Source of the DNA: CALMJB01 sp963977945
GTDB taxonomy: Bacteria > Actinomycetota > Actinomycetes > Nanopelagicales > Nanopelagicaceae
Reading direction: 5' to 3'
DNA: 5,753 nt
NCBI GenBank assembly: GCA_963977945.1
Contig: CAXBQO010000070.1
Coordinates: forward strand, 1-5,753
The position numbers were made by a program, and so were the translations under genes. Every line of letters starts with the position of its first letter. Position 1 is the first letter of the stretch. Below the pieces are notes generated by a model. It did not search any database and was not told where the DNA came from. It was given only the letters and a program-made list of their open reading frames with translations. Below are positions 1 to 4,877 of this stretch, piece after piece.

Positions 1-262
1 AATCGGCAACTACTTTATCTCGAGCAGCTTTTCTTGCGGCTACCGCAGATTTGTAAGTTGCAAGATCTGACTTGTACTTATCGAGTGCCGCTTTGTAGGC
101 AGCTTTAGCTTCAGCTGAAACTTTTGGAGCCTTTGTTGAACTCGAAGATGGGGTCGGCGTTGGAGTTGTATCTGCGAGTGCTGCAGACAAAGTCAATGAA
201 GTTACAACCAAAGCGGCTGAACTAATTAAAATTACTTTATTTGATTTGTTTAACTTTTTCAT
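1..262 (-). CDS. Small secreted coiled-coil protein, 3' part outside window
   Basis: This is the first 87 codons of a gene that runs off the left edge. I do not recognise a named family. Residues 1-30 form a typical Sec signal peptide: a basic start (MKKLNKSNK), a hydrophobic core to about residue 28, and an Ala-Leu-Ala cleavage site before Asp31. There is no lipobox cysteine, so the product should be released or wall-associated rather than a lipoprotein. Residues 31-48 are a Thr/Pro/Ser linker (TPTPTP then SSSS). From about residue 50 the chain is Ala/Lys-rich with a strict seven-residue period: Tyr-Lys at 56, 63 and 70, Arg-Lys at 77, and Leu/Leu/Val four residues after each Tyr. This predicts a helical coiled coil. 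The ATG is supported by a GAAAGG ribosome-binding site 8 nt upstream. Function is unknown; a structural or surface role is inference. Confidence 0.8.
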   Translation of the reverse strand, partial: MKKLNKSNKVILISSAALVVTSLTLSAALADTTPTPTPSSSSTKAPKVSAEAKAAYKAALDKYKSDLATYKSAVAARKAARDKVVAD

Positions 263-270
263 GTTATTAA

Positions 271-276
271 CCTTTC
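271..276 (-). promoter_or_regulatory. Ribosome-binding site of the secreted coiled-coil gene
   Basis: GAAAGG on the minus strand lies 8 nt before the ATG at 262-260 and fixes the start of the secreted protein. It is immediately downstream, in mRNA terms, of the perfect inverted repeat at 277-296, so the repeat's hairpin would sit directly against it. Confidence 0.65.
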
Positions 277-296
277 TTTCTTAATTTGTTAAGAAA
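277..296. repeat. Perfect 8-bp inverted repeat in the leader of the secreted-protein gene
   Basis: TTTCTTAA at 277-284 and TTAAGAAA at 289-296 are exact reverse complements separated by 4 nt. The repeat abuts the ribosome-binding site of the gene at the left edge. It could be an operator for a dimeric regulator or a weak A/U-rich mRNA hairpin. It is not an intrinsic terminator, because there is no G+C-rich stem or following T run. In A+T-rich DNA such a repeat can also arise by chance. Confidence 0.5.
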
Positions 297-378
297 AGTC
301 TTACATTTAAAAATTAAATTAAAAGCTGAAAGTGGTCTATTTTTACCCAGAGTTACCTGAGAATTTATGCCAATAGAT

Positions 379-1458
379 CTATATAACCCCACTCAACCAA
401 TCAATTAGCGGCGAAATCGCTTGTTTCCAAGCCGAAAAATTGTGGCCAGAACCTTTCAATATTATTTCCTTCAACGCTACTTCGTTTGGAAGGCTCTTGA
501 GAAATTGCGTCGTAGATTTACTACTTTCTGGATCATTTATGCTATCCACGACAAAAATAGAAACCCGAGGTTTTTTCTCCAGTAAAATCTTGGATAAGTC
601 ATATTCGTTTGATAATTGAACTTTTACTTCTTTGCTTAACTTCCTATCTAATATTGGTTTGTAATAGCCGGCAATTGACGCTGCCGCTGAATATTTATCT
701 GGGTTTCTAAATGCCAGCATCGTGGCACACCAACCGCCAGTGGAGTAACCAACAATAGTTATTGGCTTGGGGTTTTGGGCAAGCCATAAATTTGAATAAT
801 TTATTACATCTGATGTAATCCAAGTTTCAGTTTGTTGGCCGCCTGGGATATTCATACATTCAGCATCAAACTTCGGGGTGATATTAATCTGCGGGAAAAT
901 GCCAATTATTTCCTTAAAGCGATTTTCCGCATTCGCTTTATCAAGCTGATCAACTATTCCTAATCCATTTATCCAAGCCGAAGCATGACCCGGAAATCCC
1001 GGCAAAAATTCCACAATTGAGTAATCATTTTTTGGAATCTGACCGGCGCGTAATGCAGAGATAAATGTTGGCGGAACTGAAATATAAATATCACTGGTAA
1101 TGCTAGAGAGCGGACCTCGAATAGTTCTGTGAAATATCGCAGAACCTCCCTTGGTAATTTTTGCTTTATCAATATCAGATTTAGTTATTGTGGAGCCTGC
1201 TTGATCTACAACTAGTGGAGCTGCCTGTCGCCTACCAATCAACTCACTCCACGATGTGTAAAACTGACCATAATTATTTAAAAAAACTCCTGCAGTTACT
1301 ACAACCAACAAACAAAGTGAGGCCAAAATCAATAAACTTCTTAATTTTGCTAATAATTGATTTTTTGTTCCTCTAATCAAATTCTTGTATGCAATGTAAA
1401 ACATTACTGCCGTAGTAAAGGACAAAATCCATGGTAATTGTGGACTGGTAAGCAGCAT
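379..1458 (-). CDS. Membrane-anchored alpha/beta-hydrolase, putative esterase family
   Basis: The 359-residue product has two N-terminal membrane segments (about residues 8-28 and 41-60), followed by an esterase-family alpha/beta-hydrolase domain from about residue 105 to the end. The loop between the helices is strongly basic (KNLIRGTKNQLLAKLR), so the positive-inside rule puts it in the cytoplasm and the catalytic domain outside. The nucleophile elbow is G-Y-S-T-G with Ser239. The catalytic His is most likely His339 in GSGHNFSAW. The acid is Asp305 or Asp309 in FVVDSINDPE. FLPGFPGHASAW (151-162) resembles the oxyanion region, and DAEC (198-201) is a conserved-looking patch. The substrate cannot be read from sequence; the fold family also includes mycolyltransferases, but nothing here shows that activity. 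The gene follows thiL by 10 nt, and an AGGAG site 7 nt before the ATG overlaps the thiL stop, indicating coupled translation. Confidence 0.85.
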   Translation of the reverse strand: MLLTSPQLPWILSFTTAVMFYIAYKNLIRGTKNQLLAKLRSLLILASLCLLVVVTAGVFLNNYGQFYTSWSELIGRRQAAPLVVDQAGSTITKSDIDKAKITKGGSAIFHRTIRGPLSSITSDIYISVPPTFISALRAGQIPKNDYSIVEFLPGFPGHASAWINGLGIVDQLDKANAENRFKEIIGIFPQINITPKFDAECMNIPGGQQTETWITSDVINYSNLWLAQNPKPITIVGYSTGGWCATMLAFRNPDKYSAAASIAGYYKPILDRKLSKEVKVQLSNEYDLSKILLEKKPRVSIFVVDSINDPESSKSTTQFLKSLPNEVALKEIILKGSGHNFSAWKQAISPLIDWLSGVI

Positions 1459-1465
1459 AAATGAA

Positions 1466-1470
1466 CTCCT
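1466..1470 (-). promoter_or_regulatory. Ribosome-binding site overlapping the thiL stop codon
   Basis: AGGAG on the minus strand sits 7 nt before the esterase ATG. Its first two bases are the last two bases of the thiL TAG stop (1471-1469). A ribosome finishing thiL is therefore already on the start site of the next gene, which argues for a real thiL-esterase operon. Confidence 0.75.
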
Positions 1471-2440
1471 AAAAGTGCTTAAAGCCCAAACTCTTTAATA
1501 CCTTCTCATCTAATTTAACTCCGCTAGGGTTTATTTGATCTGAGGTTTTTTCCATCACATGACCGATCACAAAAACTGATTCAGATACCTTCTCTTTCTT
1601 TAACCTCTCATAATTACTTTCACTAATAGTTCCAACAAATAAATGGTCTTCGCCGCCATTTAAAATTAAATCTAACCCCACCTGACCATAAAGTTTGGCT
1701 AGTTCAGAGAATTCATTAAATCCTGGTAACGCCGAAATTAGGCTTGACTGCAAAACGATTTCAACATTAGAACTTCTGGCGATGTTTGAAATATCCGCCA
1801 CTAATCCATCGCTGATATCGGTGAGCGAGTTTAAGTAAGAAAAAAGTTTGGCAGGTGAAACCAAATATGGATTTAAATGAGCCAATATCGGGCCACTTTG
1901 ATTTGAATTTGTTGAGTTGGGAACAGAATTTTCAAGGATAGAAAGCCCTAGTGCTGACCAACCTGGTAATCCAGTGATAAAAACTTTATCGCCAGTTTTT
2001 GCACCGCTTCGCAGAATCGGTTCACTGACTTGGCCCAGCGCGGAAATGCTTACAACCAGTTTTTCCGAGCTAGAAATGTCGCCACCAATTACCTGAGTGG
2101 CAAAACGATCGCTCACACTTTTTATTCCTAAAGCTAATTCTTTAACATCATCAATTTTCGTATCTTTTGGTAACGCAACACTTACTAATAAGTACTTTGG
2201 CTCTGCCCCCATTGCAAAAATATCGGCGATATTTGCTGTTGCAATTTTTGCTCCGATTTGAAAATTACTAGACCAATTTCTTTTAAAATGAACATCCTCT
2301 ACCGCCATATCAGCGGCTGCCACCAAGTTTTGTTTCAATTGTGTTACAACCGCAGCATCATCTCCGATACCCACTAGTAATTCACTTGGTTTTGGAAAGA
2401 TTTCCGCGAGGGCAGAGATAAATTGTTGTTCGGTATTCAC
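1469..2440 (-). CDS. thiL: Thiamine-monophosphate kinase
   Basis: ThiL uses ATP to phosphorylate thiamine monophosphate to thiamine pyrophosphate, the last step of cofactor synthesis, in the cytoplasm. The 323-residue length is normal for the family. Recognisable motifs, in order, are GIGDDAAV (24-31) and DMAVEDVHF (44-52), both in the metal/nucleotide region. They are followed by IADIFAMGAEP (71-81), GGD (119-121), ISDGLVADI (209-217) and GGEDHLF (262-268). A polar stretch rich in Asn and Ser (171-183) looks like a variable surface loop. The start is GTG at 2440-2438. No Shine-Dalgarno site precedes it, but a TAGCCT -10-like hexamer ends 6 nt upstream, suggesting a leaderless transcript. No TPP riboswitch is visible upstream. 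The gene diverges from the AsnC-domain gene across 76 bp and leads the thiL-esterase unit. No other thiamine gene is in the window. Confidence 0.96.
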   Translation of the reverse strand: MNTEQQFISALAEIFPKPSELLVGIGDDAAVVTQLKQNLVAAADMAVEDVHFKRNWSSNFQIGAKIATANIADIFAMGAEPKYLLVSVALPKDTKIDDVKELALGIKSVSDRFATQVIGGDISSSEKLVVSISALGQVSEPILRSGAKTGDKVFITGLPGWSALGLSILENSVPNSTNSNQSGPILAHLNPYLVSPAKLFSYLNSLTDISDGLVADISNIARSSNVEIVLQSSLISALPGFNEFSELAKLYGQVGLDLILNGGEDHLFVGTISESNYERLKKEKVSESVFVIGHVMEKTSDQINPSGVKLDEKVLKSLGFKHF

Positions 2441-2446
2441 AGGGCT

Positions 2447-2452
2447 AGGCTA
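2447..2452 (-). promoter_or_regulatory. Candidate -10 element of a leaderless thiL promoter
   Basis: TAGCCT on the minus strand fits the TANNNT pattern common for actinobacterial -10 elements. It ends exactly 6 nt before the GTG start of thiL, placing transcription start at or next to the first base of the codon. No good -35 is seen at 16-18 nt spacing, which weakens the call. The identical 6-nt geometry before plsC supports it. Confidence 0.45.
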
Positions 2453-2459
2453 CGCTGGT

Positions 2460-2484
2460 AATCAATTCATCGACGAACTTGATT
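2460..2484. repeat. Inverted repeat AATCAA-N13-TTGATT between divergent genes
   Basis: AATCAA (2460-2465) and TTGATT (2479-2484) are exact reverse complements, 13 nt apart, inside the 76-bp region shared by the thiL and AsnC-domain promoters. The position suits an operator serving both genes. The arms are short, so chance occurrence is quite possible. I do not recognise the regulator. Confidence 0.3.
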
Positions 2485-2504
2485 TATTTTTAAATTAAAT
2501 ATTT

Positions 2505-2511
2505 GAAGGAG
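2505..2511 (+). promoter_or_regulatory. Ribosome-binding site of the AsnC-domain gene
   Basis: GAAGGAG lies 5 nt before the ATG at 2517. It is the strongest Shine-Dalgarno match in the window and confirms both that this short gene is real and where it starts. Confidence 0.8.
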
Positions 2512-2516
2512 CAAAA

Positions 2517-2753
2517 ATGGCGGTACAGGCATACATTCTTATTCAGACTGAAGTTGGAAAAGCAGCTTCGGTTGCAAAAAGCATTTCGGCAATTCCAGGA
2601 GTAACACTTGCTGAAGGAGTAACAGGTCCTTACGACGTAATTATGCGAGCTGAATCTCCAAGCATGGAAGATCTGGGTCGCACCGTTTTAGCAAAAGTAC
2701 AAGCAGTTCCGGGAATTACCAGAACTCTTACCTGCCCAGTTACACACCTATAA
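2517..2753 (+). CDS. Stand-alone AsnC/Lrp-type ligand-binding (RAM) domain protein
   Basis: The 78-residue product is only the C-terminal effector-binding domain of the Lrp/AsnC family, with no helix-turn-helix. Typical family features are the opening beta strand AYILIQTEVG (5-14), a helix with IPGV (26-29), and EGVTGPYDVIMRAE (33-46) containing the Gly-Pro-Tyr-Asp turn. A second helix follows, with VPGITRTLTCPV at 64-75. Such domains dimerise and assemble into rings that bind small ligands, often amino acids. Without a DNA-binding part it probably senses or modulates rather than acting as a classical repressor. It is the only complete plus-strand gene here. A related gene at this place beside ddl, gpsA and thiL is common in Actinobacteria. 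The start is set by GAAGGAG 5 nt upstream; a TAAATT at 2491-2496 is a weak -10 candidate. The stop lies 13 nt from that of convergent ddl. Confidence 0.92.
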   Translation: MAVQAYILIQTEVGKAASVAKSISAIPGVTLAEGVTGPYDVIMRAESPSMEDLGRTVLAKVQAVPGITRTLTCPVTHL

Positions 2754-2777
2754 AAAAATTTCAGCGCTACGCTGAAA
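2752..2777 (-). terminator. Intrinsic terminator of plsC-gpsA-ddl, with the ddl stop codon as its loop
   Basis: On the minus strand the perfect 8-bp stem TTTCAGCG/CGCTGAAA (2777-2770 and 2766-2759) encloses the three bases TAG, which are the ddl stop codon (2769-2767). A run of seven T (2758-2752) follows directly. The left arm encodes the end of Ddl, and the T run is the complement of the A run that begins inside the stop codon of the convergent AsnC-domain gene. Read on the plus strand, the same hairpin is followed by GTAATTTGG rather than a T run, so it should be mainly one-directional. Confidence 0.85.
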
Positions 2778-3819
2778 GTAATTTGGTGATTAGTTCTGAG
2801 TAACTGATTCCAATTTGCTGCATTAGTTTTGGGTAAACCGAGGTCGGCGTAAAGCCAGGCATTGTATTAATTTCATTTATAAAAATTTCGCCCTTATCGG
2901 AGTAGAAAAAATCCACTCGGGCTAAACCAGAACAGTTTGCCGCTTTAAATGCCCGCAATGCTAAATCTTTAATCTGCTCTAAAACCGCACCATCTAACTG
3001 TGCCGGAACAACTAACTGCATTGAATTATCTAAATACTTTGCTTCAAAATCATAAAACTCATATTTTTCGGCAAGTTTTATTTGGCCGGGGTTTGAAACC
3101 CAATATTTTCCGCCGCTTTCTAGAATTGCGCATTCAATTTCAGTTGCTTTAATTGCTTGTTCAACCAAAACTTTCTGATCAAATTGAGATGCAATACTAA
3201 TCGCACTTTTTAACTCTGCTGCCGATTTAACTTTAATTGTGCCACGGCTTGATCCACCTCGCGCTGGTTTTACAAAGAGCGGGTAAGTTATAGAACTTGG
3301 AATTTCAACTTCGGTATTTGTAGTGACGGTGCCAGGGACTGTTTTTAAACCAGCAGCGGCAAAAATTGCTTTTGCAAATGATTTGTCCATACAAATTGCA
3401 CTTGCTAAAACCTTTGAACCAACATACGGAATACTCCACATTTCAAATAAACCTTGAATCGTGCCATCTTCGCCAAAAGGTCCATGCAAAATTGGAAATG
3501 CCACATCAATTTCTAAATTTTTTCCATTTACAAACGCGCCTTTTCGGCTCCAAAAAATTTCATTTTCGTTGTTAACTTCCTCTGAAATGTGTGGAAGTTT
3601 TGCGTTCGCACCAGTTCCCGTTATCTCAAATTTTGTATCAGCTGGCAGCAGTTTCCATCTTCCAGATTTAGTAATTCCAATCAAAATTGGATTAAACAGG
3701 GTTTTATCAATTGCCTGCATGATTGAGCCGGCGCTAACGCAGGAGATTTCATGCTCGCTGCTGACGCCACCGCAAACAACCGCTACATTTTTTACACTTT
3801 TAAGAGTTTGGTTTGCCAT
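2767..3819 (-). CDS. ddl: D-alanine--D-alanine ligase
   Basis: Ddl joins two D-alanines with ATP to give the dipeptide used by MurF for the peptidoglycan stem, in the cytoplasm. The 350 residues have normal family length and an ATP-grasp layout. The N-terminal domain carries GGVSSEHEIS (17-26), where Glu22 corresponds to E. coli DdlB Glu15. HGPFGEDG (112-119) and VKPARGGSSRG (183-193) follow; Ser190 matches DdlB Ser150. FYDFEAKY keeps Tyr256, the residue that is His in VanA-type D-Ala-D-Lac ligases, so D-Ala-D-Ala specificity is expected. Arg301 and Asp303, then Glu316 and Asn318 in EINTMPGFT, complete the active site. Arg192 occupies a place usually hydrophobic in the GSSxG loop. The ATG lies 10 nt after the gpsA stop with no clear Shine-Dalgarno site, so translation probably depends on coupling. 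The terminator is built around its stop codon. Confidence 0.97.
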   Translation of the reverse strand: MANQTLKSVKNVAVVCGGVSSEHEISCVSAGSIMQAIDKTLFNPILIGITKSGRWKLLPADTKFEITGTGANAKLPHISEEVNNENEIFWSRKGAFVNGKNLEIDVAFPILHGPFGEDGTIQGLFEMWSIPYVGSKVLASAICMDKSFAKAIFAAAGLKTVPGTVTTNTEVEIPSSITYPLFVKPARGGSSRGTIKVKSAAELKSAISIASQFDQKVLVEQAIKATEIECAILESGGKYWVSNPGQIKLAEKYEFYDFEAKYLDNSMQLVVPAQLDGAVLEQIKDLALRAFKAANCSGLARVDFFYSDKGEIFINEINTMPGFTPTSVYPKLMQQIGISYSELITKLLSA

Positions 3820-3829
3820 TAGCGATTGA

Positions 3830-4867
3830 TTATTTCGATTTCTGATCAGATTGCTGATTTTCTGATGATGTTACTTCGGCCTTGATGGAAACCTCCATCA
3901 GACGTTTAAAAGCCTCTTTTGGTAAGACTGCGCCAGAAACAACATCAGCCACCGCTTCAATAATTGGTACTTCTACCCCTACGCGATGAGCAAGTTCTAG
4001 CAATGCACCAGCACTATAAACACCTTCAACCGTTTTTGGACTTTGCGCTTTTGCTTTATTAATTGATCCAGATTTACCAAGTACTTCACCAAATGAACGA
4101 TTTCGTGAAAGTGGTGATTGGCAACTTGCAACCATGTCACCGATTCCAGCTAATCCTAAAAATGTAAGTGGATCCGCACCATATGCAGCACCAAACCTTG
4201 CTACCTCACTTAATCCACGAGTAATCATTAAACCTTGTGTGTTTTCGCCATACTCCATTCCAACTGCCATACCTACTGCAAGCGCAATCACGCTCTTAGC
4301 TGAACCGGCAAATTCGCAACCGACTAAATCGGTTGATGGATAAATTCGGAAGTAATTGGTGGCAAATATTTGCGACATTAATTCAGTTAAATCTGGGTTT
4401 TCAGCGGCAACCACCGCTCCGGCAGGTTGGCGAGTTATTAATTCTGAAGCAAGGTTTGGTCCAGTAATTAAACCCAGCAACGATTTTTCAATTCCAATTA
4501 CATCACTTACAACTTCAGTCATTCTGGCTTGAGTTGTAACTTCAATTCCCTTTAGAGTACTTATTACCGGACGATTTTTCGGAAAGAAGTTTTTCCACTC
4601 TTCTAAATTGGCACGAAGTGTTTGTGCCGGAATCGCCAGCACAATTACTTCGGCAAATTCAAATGCGACTTTGATATCACCGGTAGCTTTTAATTCTTTT
4701 GGTAAATCAACACCTTTTAGAAATCGTCGATTTGAATGGCGGCGATTGATTTCTTTAACAACTTTTTTATTTCTGCCCCAAATCATCACTTGTTGTCCAG
4801 CATCAACCATGACTTGAGCCAAAGTCGTTCCCCAAGCGCCTGATCCGATTACTGCAACTTTTTTCAT
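3830..4867 (-). CDS. gpsA: NAD(P)-dependent glycerol-3-phosphate dehydrogenase
   Basis: GpsA reduces dihydroxyacetone phosphate to sn-glycerol 3-phosphate, the backbone for phospholipids, in the cytoplasm. The 345-residue protein begins with the Rossmann motif VIGSGAWG (6-13). It continues with VLAIPAQ (76-82), STLKGIE (103-109, Lys106) and LITGPNLASE (133-142). The catalytic-lysine segment is CEFAGSAKSVIALAVGM (184-200) with Lys191, followed by GLAGIGDM (238-245, Asp244) and SRNR (254-257). Lys191 is followed by Ser192, whereas most family members have Lys-Asn here. Residues from about 331 are a polar, Ser/Gln-rich tail with no recognised role. The start ATG precedes the Rossmann motif directly, as usual. 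It lies 10 nt after the plsC stop; the nearest purine-rich AAAGG is about 15 nt upstream, too far for a good ribosome-binding site. Confidence 0.97.
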   Translation of the reverse strand: MKKVAVIGSGAWGTTLAQVMVDAGQQVMIWGRNKKVVKEINRRHSNRRFLKGVDLPKELKATGDIKVAFEFAEVIVLAIPAQTLRANLEEWKNFFPKNRPVISTLKGIEVTTQARMTEVVSDVIGIEKSLLGLITGPNLASELITRQPAGAVVAAENPDLTELMSQIFATNYFRIYPSTDLVGCEFAGSAKSVIALAVGMAVGMEYGENTQGLMITRGLSEVARFGAAYGADPLTFLGLAGIGDMVASCQSPLSRNRSFGEVLGKSGSINKAKAQSPKTVEGVYSAGALLELAHRVGVEVPIIEAVADVVSGAVLPKEAFKRLMEVSIKAEVTSSENQQSDQKSK

Positions 4868-4877
4868 ATTTTTTTAG

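Larger units (their letters stand above)
263..378. other. Gene-free intergenic gap between esterase and secreted-protein genes
   Basis: These 116 bases are strongly A+T-rich and hold no credible reading frame. They should contain the end of the thiL-esterase transcript and the promoter of the secreted-protein gene. I see no G+C-rich hairpin with a T run that would terminate the upstream unit. I also see no convincing -35/-10 pair; TAATTT-like hexamers occur but A+T bias makes them uninformative. The only clear structure is the inverted repeat at 277-296. Confidence 0.6.

Noticed and set aside
373..382. Ten-base palindrome ATAGATCTAT across the esterase stop codon
   Set aside because: It has no loop, no T run and no partner copy. 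A short self-complementary stretch like this is expected by chance in A+T-rich DNA, and it does not qualify as a terminator.
2485..2504. A+T-rich tract TTTAAATTAAATATTT as a full promoter for the AsnC-domain gene
   Set aside because: TAAATT at 2491-2496 could be a -10 but no acceptable -35 sits at 16-18 nt, and the composition makes such hexamers common. It is mentioned only as weak within the gene entry.
2441..2516. Possible TPP riboswitch upstream of thiL
   Set aside because: The divergent region is only 76 bp and the proposed transcript is leaderless. I see none of the conserved TPP-aptamer sequence, and there is no room for one.
2767..3819. Ddl as a vancomycin-resistance D-Ala-D-Lac ligase
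   Set aside because: Tyr256 in FYDFEAKY is retained, whereas VanA/VanB-type ligases have His at that position. No vanH- or vanX-like genes are adjacent.
3461..3829. A 122-codon open frame on the plus strand antisense to ddl
   Set aside because: It lies wholly over the well-supported ddl coding sequence, shows no recognisable domain, and has no ribosome-binding site I could credit. Similar antisense frames over gpsA, plsC and the esterase were dropped for the same reason.
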